A DNA stretch of 64,000 bases from an uncultured Microbacteriaceae bacterium (GCA_937124545.1 CAKZKU010000227.1:20753-84752); one strand, 5' to 3'. Numbered from the stretch's first letter, positions 17,109-27,715 are shown. Notes: generated by a model from the letters alone, not told the origin. A program made the numbers and translations.

Positions 17109-18893
17109 GTGCGCATCATCGTGGCCATCGTCCTGCTCGCTATTTCCACCCTGTCTTTGGCGGTGGGTATCGCTGAGCGCACCGTTTTTGAGGAGCCAGA
17201 AACCATTGAGCGGGTGATCACCACAGAGACCAAGGCACCTGCCACCATCATTCCCGGATCTGTGCTCACCAGCTATCCCGGACGCCAAACGATCACCGTC
17301 CAAGGGGGCGTCTCCGGCCTTGTTCCCGACGAGAGCGGTAAGGGTTTCCTGCGCCAAGAATCAAACCAAGCGTTTGTCGCCTACGGCTCCACGCTGGATG
17401 TGATGGCATGGCTTGCCCCCGGCCGGCACACGAAGCTCAGCTACGACCCTGTTCTGACCGAGCTCTCGCAACTTCCGCGCTCCGGCGACACTTTCCTACC
17501 CGACCCGCAAGGCTCGGATCTATGGTTCAACGAATTCTCTGGTGAGGGTGACGTTACGTTGTCGCTCGCGGGTAACGAAGACATCACCGTGCTCGTCATG
17601 ACCGATGGGGTGCTGCCCGCCCCTCAAACCATCACAATTTCGTGGCCCGGAGCGACCGAAGCGCCGTGGATTCTGGCAGCCCTGATTTTGGGTGTGGTGA
17701 CTTTCTTTGCAGGAATCATCATTGCGCTGAGCAGTCTCATCTCGTGGCGAGACCGGCGCGGTCCTCGTCGTAAACGCACACGCGTCACTCGCCCCCCACG
17801 GCGACGAAGCCCCGGTTATGGGCGCGCCGGGGGCCCCAGCCCCACGCCCACCAGAAAGCGTGGCCGCCGGGTCGCCCCACGGGTGGTCTTTCCCCTGGTG
17901 GGAGGGCTGGTGTTGGGCCTGGGGGCTTGTGCAACACCCGCCATCGTGGAGAACGAGGGCTTGACTGAGACCACGGCGGTGGCGCCGAATCCGGCGGTCA
18001 CCGAAAGCCAATTTGCCACGATTATGGCGCGAGTAGCGGGCCAAATTCAGCTGGCTGACCAAGAACTTTCGGTCAACACGTTGAACCCGCGGGTCACCGA
18101 ACCCACCCTGTCCGCGCGGCGCGTTGCCTACATCGTGACCCGGGCGGATGCTGAGGCGCAACGCGTGATGCCCATACCCTCTTCGCCGATCCGTCTGGTG
18201 TTGCCGCAGCAGACAACCGGCTGGCCTCGCAGCGTGTTTGCGGTTATTCAGGATGAGCAGGATCTTGAATCACCCTCGCTGGGAGTGGTTCTTCGTCAAG
18301 AGGATCCACGCTCGAATTATCGTTTGACCTATGCGATTGTGCTGAACCCTCAGGTCGAGTTGCCGGATCTGCCCCCCGCAACACTCGGGGCGGCAAAGCT
18401 GCGCGCTGATTCGAAACTAACTCGCGTGACACCGTCAGCTTTGCTAGCCCACTACGCCGATGTTGCCAACAGCGGCGCGGACAGTCCTTTTGTCGGAGAG
18501 TTTTCTCTCGCGACCGACACTCTCTATTCGCAGATGGGCCCAGAAGCCCTCCAGCTCCGCCAAGAGTCGTTTGGTGACAGTGTCGAAGTGAGTTGGAGCA
18601 CGAGTGTGACGGACCGAGAAATTGTGGCGTTTTCCACCTCCAACGCGGGAGCACTGGTGATGGGAACCCTGCGCCAAGTGGAGAGAGTCGAACCCGTGCA
18701 ATCGGGGGCGACCGTTAATTCCAGTATCGGAATTCGGGCCCTGACCTCGCTGTCCCAATCGAGTGTGGGTTTTGATGTGGACTCCGATGTTCAAATCCTG
18801 TTCTACGTGCCTCCGGTGGGCTCGGAGGAAGGTGTCCGGGTTCTGGGCTACACCTATAGCCTGGTAGCCGCACGAGAGGTGGGCAATGAGTAA
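17109..18893 (+). CDS. Large membrane protein of unknown function
   Basis: I do not recognise a defined family. The 594 residues start with a signal-anchor (IIVAIVLLAISTLSLAVGIA), then about 160 extracytoplasmic residues and a second membrane segment near residue 200 (ILAALILGVVTFFAGIIIAL). A very basic Arg/Pro cytoplasmic-type linker of about 55 residues comes next. The third hydrophobic segment ends in LGLGACATPAI, which reads like a lipoprotein signal placed inside the chain. The last 300 residues are a soluble domain rich in beta-type sequence. It overlaps the CnoX-like gene by 8 nt, so they are coupled. GTG 17109 has GGAAGGA about 6 nt upstream; GATACCCT at 17044-17051 may be the -10. 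Confidence 0.6.
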   Translation: MRIIVAIVLLAISTLSLAVGIAERTVFEEPETIERVITTETKAPATIIPGSVLTSYPGRQTITVQGGVSGLVPDESGKGFLRQESNQAFVAYGSTLDVMAWLAPGRHTKLSYDPVLTELSQLPRSGDTFLPDPQGSDLWFNEFSGEGDVTLSLAGNEDITVLVMTDGVLPAPQTITISWPGATEAPWILAALILGVVTFFAGIIIALSSLISWRDRRGPRRKRTRVTRPPRRRSPGYGRAGGPSPTPTRKRGRRVAPRVVFPLVGGLVLGLGACATPAIVENEGLTETTAVAPNPAVTESQFATIMARVAGQIQLADQELSVNTLNPRVTEPTLSARRVAYIVTRADAEAQRVMPIPSSPIRLVLPQQTTGWPRSVFAVIQDEQDLESPSLGVVLRQEDPRSNYRLTYAIVLNPQVELPDLPPATLGAAKLRADSKLTRVTPSALLAHYADVANSGADSPFVGEFSLATDTLYSQMGPEALQLRQESFGDSVEVSWSTSVTDREIVAFSTSNAGALVMGTLRQVERVEPVQSGATVNSSIGIRALTSLSQSSVGFDVDSDVQILFYVPPVGSEEGVRVLGYTYSLVAAREVGNE

Positions 18894-19779
18894 TTTTTCT
18901 GGACCGTCGATGGCCGGCGCCGTTGATCTATCCGGCCTGGTTAACAAGCAAAATGCCCCTCAGGCGCCCACAAGCGCCAGCGGCGCCTATGTGCGAGAAG
19001 CTGATGATCGCACCGTGGGGGGCCTCGTCGAGCTTTCCAAGACCATCCCGGTCATTCTCGAGATTTATGGCGGCGGTGCCGCCCCACAGCTCGCCGGGCT
19101 CATCGAAAAATATCAGGGCAAATTGGTGCTCGGCACCGTGGCAGCCGAGTCAGCCCCGGAGCTCTTACGGGCCCTGCAGGTGCAGGGCTACCCGGTAGTG
19201 GCAGCCCTCGTCGGCGGCCAACCCGTTCCGCTTTTTCAGGGTATTCCTCCGGAGGCAGAAATTACTCCCGTCCTCGATCAGGTCTTGGAGCTCGCGGCTA
19301 AAAACGGCGTGACCGGGGTGATGCCCGCTCCCGAGGGTGAAGAGGCCGCGCCCCAGGAGCCGCCGCTTCCGCCGCTGCACCAGGAAGCTTTTGACGCACT
19401 GTCTCGAGGGGATATCCCCGCAGCGAAAGCCGCGTATCAGCAGGCTTTGAAAGAGGCCCCCGCGGATTCAGATGCTGCCACAGGTCTTGCCCACGTGGAG
19501 CTGTTGGAGCGCGTCCAAGGGGTATCGCTTGACCAGGCGCGGGCCGATGCCGCCGCCGCCCCGGGCGATGTGCACAAAGCGCTGATGGTGGCAGACCTGG
19601 ATATGTCCGGTGGACACGTCGAGGACGCCTGCCGCCGTCTGCTCGCGCTGTACCCCTCAGCTACCGAAGAGGACAAGGAGCTGTTGCGCCAGCGACTGCT
19701 CTCGTTCTTTGTCGTCGCCGGGCCCGGGCACGAGGATGTGAAGAAGGCGCGAACGACGCTCACCTCCCTCATGTTCTAG
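18886..19779 (+). CDS. CnoX/YbbN-like co-chaperone: thioredoxin-fold plus TPR
   Basis: The 297-residue protein has a thioredoxin-like N-terminal domain (about 45-140, with TIPVILEIYGGG...LAGLIEKYQGKLVLGTV and GYPVVAALVGGQPVPLF) that lacks the CXXC active site. A TPR region follows (about 160-290: HQEAFDALSRGDIPAAKAAYQQAL, DACRRLLALYP). Without the cysteines it cannot be a disulfide enzyme; the family members (CnoX/YbbN) hold unfolded clients and pass them to chaperones. That role is inferred. It overlaps the upstream membrane protein by 8 nt (ATGAGTAA), and the cysteine desulfurase follows after 4 nt. Confidence 0.82.
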   Translation: MSNFSGPSMAGAVDLSGLVNKQNAPQAPTSASGAYVREADDRTVGGLVELSKTIPVILEIYGGGAAPQLAGLIEKYQGKLVLGTVAAESAPELLRALQVQGYPVVAALVGGQPVPLFQGIPPEAEITPVLDQVLELAAKNGVTGVMPAPEGEEAAPQEPPLPPLHQEAFDALSRGDIPAAKAAYQQALKEAPADSDAATGLAHVELLERVQGVSLDQARADAAAAPGDVHKALMVADLDMSGGHVEDACRRLLALYPSATEEDKELLRQRLLSFFVVAGPGHEDVKKARTTLTSLMF

Positions 19780-19783
19780 GCCC

Positions 19784-20962
19784 ATGAGCGTCTATCTGGA
19801 CCACCAGGCAACAAGCCCCATGCCGGAGGCTGTCAAAGAGGCCTACCTTGAAGCTCTCGCGGTTGCGGGTAACCCCAGCGCCCTCCACGGCGGTGGGCGC
19901 GCGGCACGAGCATTGCTGGAGAGTGCCCGCGAGAGGGTTGCCGCTGTGGTGGGAGCACATCCCACCGAAGTGATTTTTACCTCCGGTGGCACTGAGGCGA
20001 TCAACACGGCTCTGAAGGGCAGTGTGTGGGAACACCAGCGCCAGCAGGGTGCGCACTCCCCACCGGTGATTGCCGCCACTCGAGCGGAGCATCACGCGAC
20101 TCTTGATGCGATTAGCTGGCTGGTCGATCAGGAGGGTGTGCAGTGGCGGGAGGTGGCCGTCGATCATGAAGCCGTGATGGAGCTTGACTCGTTGCAGGAA
20201 GCCCTGGATTCCGGCGGTGTCACGATCGTGACGACGCTCTTGGCCAACAACGAGGTCGGGAGTTATCAGCCGGTGAGAGATATTGCTGAGCGCGCGCGTT
20301 CGGTGGGAGCCACCGTGCACGTGGACGCTGTGGCGGCGGCGGGGTATGGCCCGCTGGCCTTCTCCGAAATGGGGGTGGATGCCCTCAGCGTGTCCGCGCA
20401 TAAACTCGGGGGCCCCGTGGGGACAGGGGCGTTGATTCTGTCGCGCCAGGCACCTACCCTTCAGGCGTTGCACCACGGCGGGAATCAGCAGCGCTCTCGC
20501 TCGGGAACGATGGATGTCGCGGGCGCGGTGGCCATGGCAGCGGCCTTGGAGGTTCGCGCCGAAGCCCGGAAGTCTGGTCAAGAGCGTCTGGTGGCGCTGC
20601 GCGATCGGCTGAAGGACGGATTACTCGCGGGATCGCCTCACGTTGTGGTCCGTGGTTCGCTCAGCAATCGTTTGCCGGGCAACCTCCACGTCACTGTTCC
20701 CGGGTGTACCGGCGAAGTGCTGCTGTTTTTGTGTGATCAGGAGGGAATTCAGGTGTCCACCGGCTCTGCTTGTCAGGCCGGTGTGCCCGAGCCCTCGCAC
20801 GTTCTTTCCGCAATGGGGGTGTCTCCGGAGGACGCGTGGGGCGCGCTGCGGTTGACTCTGGGGTACACGACCAGCGCCGAGGATGTTGAGCACGTCATTC
20901 GGGTTTTCCCCTCCGTGGTGGAGCGTGCCACCCAGGCCGGGTTGGCGGGCGTCAAGAGCTAG
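19784..20962 (+). CDS. Cysteine desulfurase (IscS/NifS family)
   Basis: This PLP enzyme removes sulfur from cysteine as a persulfide. The 392 residues include the N-terminal YLDHQATSPMP, FTSGGTEAINTAL, and EVGSYQPV with the PLP aspartate region HVDAVAAAGY. Lys207 in SVSAHKLGGPVGTG is the Schiff-base lysine, and Cys330 in STGSACQAG is the catalytic cysteine on the mobile loop. It sits immediately upstream of mnmA, so its likely main acceptor is the tRNA 2-thiouridine pathway, although Fe-S supply is equally possible. ATG 19784 follows the CnoX-like gene by 4 nt. Confidence 0.93.
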   Translation: MSVYLDHQATSPMPEAVKEAYLEALAVAGNPSALHGGGRAARALLESARERVAAVVGAHPTEVIFTSGGTEAINTALKGSVWEHQRQQGAHSPPVIAATRAEHHATLDAISWLVDQEGVQWREVAVDHEAVMELDSLQEALDSGGVTIVTTLLANNEVGSYQPVRDIAERARSVGATVHVDAVAAAGYGPLAFSEMGVDALSVSAHKLGGPVGTGALILSRQAPTLQALHHGGNQQRSRSGTMDVAGAVAMAAALEVRAEARKSGQERLVALRDRLKDGLLAGSPHVVVRGSLSNRLPGNLHVTVPGCTGEVLLFLCDQEGIQVSTGSACQAGVPEPSHVLSAMGVSPEDAWGALRLTLGYTTSAEDVEHVIRVFPSVVERATQAGLAGVKS

Positions 20963-20990
20963 GTTCAGCGACCGCGTTTAGACTGGACCC

Positions 20991-22124
20991 ATGAAGGTTT
21001 TGGCAGCCATGAGCGGTGGCGTGGACAGCGCCGTGGCGGCTGCCCGCGCGGTCGACGCGGGGCACGAAGTGGTGGGGGTGCACCTGGCGCTGTCGCGGCA
21101 ACCCGGAACTTTGCGTACCGGAGCGCGGGGCTGCTGCACCATCGAAGATTCAATGGATGCGCGGCGCGTGGCCGACATGTTGGGCATCCCCTTCTACGTC
21201 TGGGATTTCTCCGAGCGCTTTGCGGCCGATGTTGTTCAAGATTTTGTGGATGAGTACCGAGAGGGTCGCACCCCGAACCCCTGCATGCGGTGTAACCAGC
21301 ACATCAAGTTTGATGCGGTGATGGAGCGAGGGTTGGCACTGGGATTTGACGCCATCGCGACCGGTCACTACGCCGCCGTGGTCGAGGGCGAAGGTGGCAA
21401 AGAATTGCACCGCGCCGCCACCTGGGCCAAAGACCAGTCCTACGTTTTGGGCGTGCTCACCACCGAACAGCTCGAGCACTGTTATTTTCCGCTGGGCGCC
21501 ACTCCCTCCAAGGATGAGGTCCGCGCGGAAGCAGCTGAGCGAGGGTTCTTTGTGGCACAAAAGCCTGACAGCCACGACATTTGCTTCATTCCCGACGGGG
21601 ACACCCGCGGTTGGCTCGCCGAGCGGGTTGGGTCGGAAGAGGGTGCTGTCGTGGATGCTGCTGGTGAGGTGGTGGGAAGCCATCAGGGTGCTCACGCGTT
21701 CACGGTCGGTCAGCGCAAAGGCCTCCAGTTGGGGTATCCGGCCGACGACGGTAAGCCCCGGTATGTTCTCGAAGTCCGACCCAAAACCAATGAAGTAGTG
21801 GTGGGCCCCAAGGAAGCTTTAGCGATCTCTGAGCTCGCCGGTGCACAGATGTCGTTCGCCGGTCTCGATCCCATTGCCTCGGGGTACGCGCAGGCCACTG
21901 ACGAAGGGTGCGAAGAGTTTGACTGTCACGTGCAGGTCCGCGCCCACGCGGACCCGGTCCCCGCGCGCGCCCACATCAGCCACGGTGAACTCGTTGTGCG
22001 GTTGGAGGAACCGCTCCTGGGTGTTGCTCCCGGTCAAAGTGCGGTGATTTACGTGGGCACTCGCGTGGTCGGGCAGGCAACCATCGATCGCACCGTCAGT
22101 GCTCTTGCCCCAGCCCGTGCGTAA
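20991..22124 (+). CDS. mnmA: tRNA-specific 2-thiouridylase
   Basis: It installs sulfur at U34 of tRNA Lys, Glu and Gln using ATP and a persulfide donor. The 377 residues begin with the PP-loop [16 protein letters not shown]. The nucleophile Cys is in [12 protein letters not shown], and the persulfide Cys is in [10 protein letters not shown]. The C-terminal barrel contains [13 protein letters not shown] and RYVLEV. There is no ribosome binding site; TAGACT (20979-20984) lies exactly 6 nt before ATG, suggesting leaderless transcription. It overlaps dxr, an unusual neighbour, since mnmA commonly precedes ligA-gatCAB in this family of bacteria (here those are near 50 kb). Confidence 0.96.
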   Translation: MKVLAAMSGGVDSAVAAARAVDAGHEVVGVHLALSRQPGTLRTGARGCCTIEDSMDARRVADMLGIPFYVWDFSERFAADVVQDFVDEYREGRTPNPCMRCNQHIKFDAVMERGLALGFDAIATGHYAAVVEGEGGKELHRAATWAKDQSYVLGVLTTEQLEHCYFPLGATPSKDEVRAEAAERGFFVAQKPDSHDICFIPDGDTRGWLAERVGSEEGAVVDAAGEVVGSHQGAHAFTVGQRKGLQLGYPADDGKPRYVLEVRPKTNEVVVGPKEALAISELAGAQMSFAGLDPIASGYAQATDEGCEEFDCHVQVRAHADPVPARAHISHGELVVRLEEPLLGVAPGQSAVIYVGTRVVGQATIDRTVSALAPARA

Positions 22125-23211
22125 CGTCATCCTGCTCGGGTCCACCGGATCCATTGGCACACAAGCCATCGAGGTGCTTTCTGCCCACCCGGAAGATTTC
22201 CAAGTGGTGGGTCTCGCGGTGGGCTCTGATGTCGAGGGCGCGAAGGCGCAAGCGGCAGTCCTCGGGGTCCCCGCTGACCGTATCGCCGTGGGCGCGGCGG
22301 AAGCCGCTGCTCTGGTGCGGGACACCCCCTGCGATGTGGTGGTGAACGGCATCACGGGATCCGTGGGTCTCGAACCCACGCTGGCGGCTCTCGCATCAGG
22401 CGCCACGCTCGCGCTAGCAAACAAAGAAAGCCTGATTGTCGGGGGCAGCTTGGTTAGCGATGCCCTGCAGCGACCCGACCAGATTGTCCCCGTGGATTCT
22501 GAACACTCGGCACTGGCGCAAGCCCTCATGGCGGGCCGTGCCTCCGAAGTGGCAAAGCTCATCGTGACCGCAAGCGGGGGTCCCTTCCGCGGTCGGACCC
22601 GCGAGTCTCTCCACGATGTGACCCCGGCCCAAGCGCTCGCTCACCCCACCTGGGATATGGGACTGGTGGTCACCACCAATTCCGCAACGCTCGTCAACAA
22701 AGGCCTGGAGGTGATCGAGGCGCACCTGCTTTTCGGGGTGCCTTTTGATCGCATTGAGGTCACTGTCCACCCCCAGTCCATCGTGCATTCGCTCGTGGAA
22801 TTTGTGGATGGCTCCACCATGGCGCAAGCCTCACCGCCGGATATGCGCTTGCCCATCGCGTGGGGCCTCACCTGGCCCGAGCGCATGCCCGGCGTCATCT
22901 CTGGGATCGACTGGACACAGCGCCACGAGTGGACCTTTGAGCCCTTGGATGATGAAGCGTTCCCGGCAGTGGATATGGCCAAGTCGGTCGGTGAAGCAGG
23001 GCTCACCTACCCGGCGGTTTTCAACGCGGCCAACGAGCAGGCTGTCGCCGCTTTCCATCGAGGTGCTTTAGCCTTCACAGGAATCACCGATGTCATAGCC
23101 GAGGTGGTGGAGCGTCATAGCCCCGGCGTGATGAGCTTGGAAGGCGTCCTCGGCGCTGAGCAGTGGGCACGGACAGAGGCAGATCAGCTGATCGCCGAAC
23201 GGGCACTCTAG
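22117..23211 (+). CDS. dxr: 1-deoxy-D-xylulose 5-phosphate reductoisomerase
   Basis: It makes 2-C-methyl-D-erythritol 4-phosphate, the committed step of the MEP isoprenoid pathway, using NADPH. The 364-residue product has the NADPH loop [30 protein letters not shown], the metal/substrate residues in [14 protein letters not shown] and [10 protein letters not shown], and HPTWDMG. The flexible loop [18 protein letters not shown] follows, and [11 protein letters not shown] is near the end. GTG 22117 gives an 8-nt overlap with mnmA and the usual short N-terminus (MRNVILLGS). GTG 22099 would add six residues and overlap by 26 nt. No ribosome site is seen for either. Confidence 0.95.
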   Translation: MRNVILLGSTGSIGTQAIEVLSAHPEDFQVVGLAVGSDVEGAKAQAAVLGVPADRIAVGAAEAAALVRDTPCDVVVNGITGSVGLEPTLAALASGATLALANKESLIVGGSLVSDALQRPDQIVPVDSEHSALAQALMAGRASEVAKLIVTASGGPFRGRTRESLHDVTPAQALAHPTWDMGLVVTTNSATLVNKGLEVIEAHLLFGVPFDRIEVTVHPQSIVHSLVEFVDGSTMAQASPPDMRLPIAWGLTWPERMPGVISGIDWTQRHEWTFEPLDDEAFPAVDMAKSVGEAGLTYPAVFNAANEQAVAAFHRGALAFTGITDVIAEVVERHSPGVMSLEGVLGAEQWARTEADQLIAERAL

Positions 23212-23255
23212 GCGTCAACCAAGGCTGTGTCAGGCCCGCGGGTTAGAGTGACGCC

Positions 23256-24584
23256 GTGGAAACAGCTTTGGCCTTCGCTCTGGGTGTTCTCGTCATTGCA
23301 CTGGGGCTGATTGCCTCGATCGCGCTGCACGAGTGGGGACACTATTTCCCGGCGAAGAAGTTTGGTGTCTACATTTCGCAGTTCATGATCGGGTTTGGCC
23401 CCACACTTTTCTCCCGAAAGCGCGGCGAAACCGAGGTCGGTTTCAAAGCTATTCCGCTCGGTGGGTACGTGGCGATGGCGGGGATGTATCCCCCGAAAGA
23501 TAAAAACACTCCCAGCACCGTCTCCACCACGGGTTTCCTCGACAACGCGGTGGGCGAGGACATCACTCCCGAAGAGGCAGAGCGTGAAGACATGGAGAAG
23601 CGCAGCTTCTACCGTCTACCCCTGATTCCGCGGATCACCATCATGCTCGGTGGGCCGCTGATGAATTTGTTGATTGCGGTGGTTCTCTACGCCGTGGTGC
23701 TGATGGGATTTGGTGTTCCTGCTTTGAGCCTCAGCGTTGGCTCGGTGTCCGAATGCGTCGTTCCCGCGACGCAGACCAGAAGCGAGTGTGGCCCTAATGA
23801 CCCGGCCGCGCCCGGTGCTCTCGCCGGGCTTCAACCGGGTGACCGCATCACGTCCGTCAATGGGGAGCCTGTGGATGAATGGTTCGCCCTGACCGAGAAA
23901 ATTCGTGTGTCGCCCGGTCGCGCGCTACCGATAACTTTTGAGCGCGATGGGCAAGTGCAGGCGACAACTCTGACGCCATTGCTCACCGAACGCTATGCCT
24001 TCGATGAAGACGGCGAGATTCTGGTCGATGCGCAGGGCAACCCTCAGGTCGAAAACGTGGGTTTCGTGGGGATCAGTTCCGCCCTAGAGAATCAACGCCA
24101 ACCGGTCACCGAGGTTCTTCCCGCGGTGTGGGACAACACCGTGGGCGTTGCCCGCATTATCGCTACGCTCCCGCAACGCTTAGTCGACACCGCACGCGCA
24201 GCGTTTGGGCCGGAGGAGCGCGACCCGAATGGGCCGATCAGTGTTGTGGGTGTAGGGCGCATAGCCGGAGAGATTGCGACTGTCGATACTCTTTCACTCA
24301 GGGACCGCACGGCCAGTTTGATTGGCATCCTGGCGTCGCTCAACGTGGCACTCTTCGTCTTCAACTTGATCCCGCTTCTGCCTCTCGATGGTGGTCACGT
24401 TGCTGTCGCACTCTTCGATTCGGTGCGTCGCAAAGTGGTGAGGGCCCGGGGTAAACCTGATCCTGGCCCCGTGAATGCCTCGCGCCTCGTTCCGCTCACT
24501 CTGGTGGTGGTCGCGATTCTTGGGGGAATGAGCGTCCTGCTGATGTATGCCGACATCGTCAACCCGATACGGCTCTTTTCTTAG
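23256..24584 (+). CDS. Site-2 intramembrane metalloprotease (RseP/Rip1 family)
   Basis: This zinc protease cleaves transmembrane anti-sigma factors or signal peptides inside the membrane. The 442 residues have the zinc motif H25EWGH29 in the first membrane helix and the second-site NLIPLLPLDGGH near the C-terminus. A PDZ domain lies between (PGALAGLQPGDRITSVNGEPV, about 180-250), with four predicted membrane segments. Its place between dxr and ispG is the conserved actinobacterial order. TAGAGT (23244-23249) ends 6 nt before the GTG start and there is no ribosome site, so leaderless translation is likely. The substrate is not apparent locally. Confidence 0.93.
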   Translation: METALAFALGVLVIALGLIASIALHEWGHYFPAKKFGVYISQFMIGFGPTLFSRKRGETEVGFKAIPLGGYVAMAGMYPPKDKNTPSTVSTTGFLDNAVGEDITPEEAEREDMEKRSFYRLPLIPRITIMLGGPLMNLLIAVVLYAVVLMGFGVPALSLSVGSVSECVVPATQTRSECGPNDPAAPGALAGLQPGDRITSVNGEPVDEWFALTEKIRVSPGRALPITFERDGQVQATTLTPLLTERYAFDEDGEILVDAQGNPQVENVGFVGISSALENQRQPVTEVLPAVWDNTVGVARIIATLPQRLVDTARAAFGPEERDPNGPISVVGVGRIAGEIATVDTLSLRDRTASLIGILASLNVALFVFNLIPLLPLDGGHVAVALFDSVRRKVVRARGKPDPGPVNASRLVPLTLVVVAILGGMSVLLMYADIVNPIRLFS

Positions 24585-24642
24585 ACCCCGGGGGTGCTCT
24601 GCGATCCGCGCTCCGCTGAGAGCCTGGGAAAGACTCGGCCGT

Positions 24643-24696
24643 TAAGATAGAAAAACGACTGCATCAATCGATGCGACGAAGAAAGGGTGCCACCGA
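24643..24696 (+). promoter_or_regulatory. ispG promoter and short leader
   Basis: TAAGAT at 24643-24648 is a plausible -10. The leader contains a small GCATC-AATC-GATGC hairpin (24661-24674) directly before GAAAGGG, the ribosome binding site of ispG. Confidence 0.4.
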
Positions 24697-25845
24697 GTGC
24701 CAGCTATCAACCTAGGGATGCCCAAGGTTCCTGAAACCCTCGCCCCCCGCCGAGAGACCCGGCAAATCAACGTGGGCAAAGTCAAAGTCGGCGGCGATGC
24801 CAGGGTCAGCGTCCAGTCGATGACCACGACTCAAACCACCGACATTAACGGGACGCTTCAGCAGATTGCCGAGCTCACCGCGACGGGCTGTGACATTGTC
24901 CGCGTCGCCGTGCCAACCTCCGATGACGCCGAAGCGTTGCCGATCATCGCCAAAAAGAGCCAAATTCCGGTCATTGCGGATATTCACTTCCAGCCCAAGT
25001 ACGTGTTCCAGGCTATTGACGCCGGGTGTGGAGCTGTTCGCGTCAACCCCGGAAACATCAAGAAGTTTGACGACAAAGTGGGCGAAATCGCTAAGGCAGC
25101 GAAGGACGCCGGAATCAGCCTCCGCATTGGTGTGAATGCTGGTTCATTGGATCCGCGGCTTCTCCAAAAATATGGGAAGCCCACTGCGGAAGCTCTCGTG
25201 GAGAGTGCTGTTTGGGAAGCCAGCCTCTTTGAAGAGCACGACTTTCACGATTTTAAAATTTCGGTCAAGCACAACGACCCCATCGTCATGGTCAAGGCTT
25301 ACCGCCAGCTCGCTGAGCGCGGTAACTGGCCGCTCCACCTGGGTGTGACCGAGGCCGGGCCTGCCTTCCAGGGCACCATCAAATCCTCGGTTGCGTTTGG
25401 AATTTTGCTGGGTGAGGGGATTGGAGACACGATTCGGGTGTCGTTGTCTGCCCCACCCGCCGAAGAGGTGAAAGTGGGCCTCAAGATTCTTGAGTCCCTG
25501 AACCTCCGGGAGCGCAAGCTTGAAATCGTCTCGTGCCCCAGCTGCGGCCGGGCACAGGTGGATGTTTACACCCTGGCCGACGATGTCACCAAGGGCCTCG
25601 AGGGCATGACCGTGCCGCTGCGCGTTGCCGTGATGGGCTGCGTGGTAAACGGACCGGGTGAAGCCCGCGAAGCAGACCTCGGCGTGGCCAGTGGGAACGG
25701 TAAAGGCCAGATTTTTGTCAAGGGTGAAGTCATCAAGACGGTTCCCGAAGCGGACATTGTCGCGACCCTGATTGAGGAGGCCAACCGCCTCGCGGCAGAA
25801 ATGCCGGACGCCCCCAGCGGGGCTCCCGAGGTCGTCACGGCATAG
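24697..25845 (+). CDS. ispG: 4-hydroxy-3-methylbut-2-enyl diphosphate synthase (flavodoxin-type)
   Basis: This Fe-S enzyme of the MEP pathway converts MEcPP to HMBPP. The 382 residues include [43 protein letters not shown], and the C-terminal cluster cysteines in [13 protein letters not shown] and [10 protein letters not shown]. It is the shorter bacterial form without the plant insertion. GTG 24697 has GAAAGGG about 9 nt upstream. With dxr upstream it supplies isoprenoids for undecaprenyl carrier lipid, quinones and any carotenoid or retinal made for the rhodopsin at 47 kb; the last link is inference. Confidence 0.97.
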   Translation: MPAINLGMPKVPETLAPRRETRQINVGKVKVGGDARVSVQSMTTTQTTDINGTLQQIAELTATGCDIVRVAVPTSDDAEALPIIAKKSQIPVIADIHFQPKYVFQAIDAGCGAVRVNPGNIKKFDDKVGEIAKAAKDAGISLRIGVNAGSLDPRLLQKYGKPTAEALVESAVWEASLFEEHDFHDFKISVKHNDPIVMVKAYRQLAERGNWPLHLGVTEAGPAFQGTIKSSVAFGILLGEGIGDTIRVSLSAPPAEEVKVGLKILESLNLRERKLEIVSCPSCGRAQVDVYTLADDVTKGLEGMTVPLRVAVMGCVVNGPGEAREADLGVASGNGKGQIFVKGEVIKTVPEADIVATLIEEANRLAAEMPDAPSGAPEVVTA

Positions 25846-25865
25846 CGGGCGGGTAGTCTAGAGCG

Positions 25866-27629
25866 GTGCCTACACGCCTGAGCAAGCTCTTTGTCCGTAC
25901 TCTGCGTGAGGACCCCGCTGAGGCGGAAGTCGCCAGCCATAAGTGGTTGGTTCGAGCCGGGTATATCCGGCGGCAAGCACCCGGCATTTTTGCCTGGCTG
26001 CCTTTAGGTCTCCGGGTGCGCCAGAACATCGAGAAAATCGTGCACGAGGAAATGCAGGCCGCCGGCGCACAACACGTTCATTTCCCCGCCCTGTTACCCA
26101 AAGAGCCCTATGAGAAAACGGGTCGTTGGGAAGAGTACGGGGATGGAATTTTCCGGCTCAAAGACCGCAAAGAAGCCGAATATTTACTCGCACCCACGCA
26201 TGAGGAAGTGTTCACCCTCACGGTGAAGGACCTTTACTCGAGCTACAAAGACCTTCCGCTGATGATTTACCAGATTCAGGATAAGTACCGCGATGAGGCT
26301 CGTCCACGAGCTGGGCTGCTGCGGGGTCGCGAGTTCTCCATGAAAGACGCTTACTCCTTTGACTACACCGATGAGGGGTTAGAAACCAGCTACCAAGCTC
26401 AGCGTGATGCCTATGAGCGCATTTTCCAGCGGCTGGGTCTCGACTACGTCATCGTGAATGCTGACGCGGGAGCCATGGGAGGCTCGCGCAGTGAAGAATT
26501 CCTCCACCCCACAGACATCGGTGAGGACACCTACGTCAAAACCGCGGGCGGTTACGCAGCAAACGTGGAAGCATTTGTTTCCACCGCACCCGCGGCCCTG
26601 GAGATTCCCGCGGGGCAACCGGCGGTGTTTGATTCCCCGAATACCCCCACCATCGACACACTGGTGGCACTTGCTAACGACCAGCACCCCAAAGAGTCGG
26701 GTCCCTGGGTGGCAGCAGACACCCTGAAAAACGTGGTGCTCGCGCTCGTGCACCCTGACGATTCTCGCGAGCTTGTGGTCGTCGGGATTCCCGGCGATCG
26801 TGACGTCGATATGAAACGCGCAGAGGTGGCTTTTGCCCCCGCTGTTGTGGAGCAGGCAACCGACGAGGACTTTGCGAAGAACAAGGGGCTTGTCAAGGGT
26901 TACATCGGCCCCTGGTCCGCGAGCGGTCCCTGGCTGGGTAGCGAAGCCTCCACAGGGCTCAGCTTCTACGTTGACCCTCGCGTTGTGCAAGGAACTTCCT
27001 GGGTGACGGGCGCTAACGTCCACGAGCAGCACGTGTTTGACCTGGTGTTTGGTCGCGACTTTCATGCCGATGGTGTGATGGATATCGCTGCGGTTGTTGA
27101 TGGCGATGAAGCCCCGGATGGTTCAGGGCCGATAGAAACCGCGCGAGGGATGGAAATTGGACACGTTTTTCAGCTGGGGCGCAAGTATGCCGAAGCGCTG
27201 GGACTCAAAGTTCTTGATGAAAACGGATCCCTCGTCACAGTCACTATGGGTTCCTACGGAATTGGTGTCACCCGCCTTGTTGCCGTGATTGCTGAGGCCA
27301 ACAACGACGAGAAGGGTTTGATGTGGCCAGAGGCCATCGCCCCCTACGACGTGCACGTGGTGGCAGCGGGCAAAGACGAGCTGGTGTTTGAGGTTGCCGA
27401 GCAACTGTGTGCGGACCTGGAGGCATCCGGGCGAGAGGTGCTGTTTGACGATCGACCCAAACTCTCACCGGGAGTGAAGTTTGCCGATGCGGAAATTCTG
27501 GGTGTTCCCCACATAGTCATTGTGGGAAGGGACGCTGCGGCAGGCCAGGTGGAGTATTGGAACCGCCGGACCGGTGAGCGGACATCGATGGCCCTGGCTG
27601 ACGTGCTGGCGGCCCTGCCCACCGCGTAA
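25866..27629 (+). CDS. proS: Prolyl-tRNA synthetase, bacterial type
   Basis: This class II aminoacyl-tRNA synthetase has 587 residues. It shows motif 1 around [21 protein letters not shown], motif 2 [25 protein letters not shown], an INS editing insertion of about 180 residues between motifs 2 and 3 (the post-transfer Ala-tRNA(Pro) editing domain), and motif 3 [14 protein letters not shown]. The HGTP-type anticodon domain ([10 protein letters not shown]...LFDDR) ends the protein. TAGTCT (25854-25859) lies exactly 6 nt before GTG, with no ribosome site. rimP, usual between proS and nusA, is not present here. Confidence 0.97.
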   Translation: MPTRLSKLFVRTLREDPAEAEVASHKWLVRAGYIRRQAPGIFAWLPLGLRVRQNIEKIVHEEMQAAGAQHVHFPALLPKEPYEKTGRWEEYGDGIFRLKDRKEAEYLLAPTHEEVFTLTVKDLYSSYKDLPLMIYQIQDKYRDEARPRAGLLRGREFSMKDAYSFDYTDEGLETSYQAQRDAYERIFQRLGLDYVIVNADAGAMGGSRSEEFLHPTDIGEDTYVKTAGGYAANVEAFVSTAPAALEIPAGQPAVFDSPNTPTIDTLVALANDQHPKESGPWVAADTLKNVVLALVHPDDSRELVVVGIPGDRDVDMKRAEVAFAPAVVEQATDEDFAKNKGLVKGYIGPWSASGPWLGSEASTGLSFYVDPRVVQGTSWVTGANVHEQHVFDLVFGRDFHADGVMDIAAVVDGDEAPDGSGPIETARGMEIGHVFQLGRKYAEALGLKVLDENGSLVTVTMGSYGIGVTRLVAVIAEANNDEKGLMWPEAIAPYDVHVVAAGKDELVFEVAEQLCADLEASGREVLFDDRPKLSPGVKFADAEILGVPHIVIVGRDAAAGQVEYWNRRTGERTSMALADVLAALPTA

Positions 27630-27664
27630 GCAGGCACGGGGTAGAGGAAACGTCTGGCCCCTTG

Positions 27665-27715
27665 TACTCTGGCTAGCAGCACACCCTGTGTGCACAATCG
27701 AATAGGAGGGCAGTC
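27665..27715 (+). promoter_or_regulatory. nusA promoter and leader
   Basis: TACTCT at 27665-27670 is a good -10. The leader of about 40 nt contains a GCACAC-CCT-GTGTGC hairpin (27680-27694 region) followed by GGAGGG before the nusA ATG. Confidence 0.4.
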
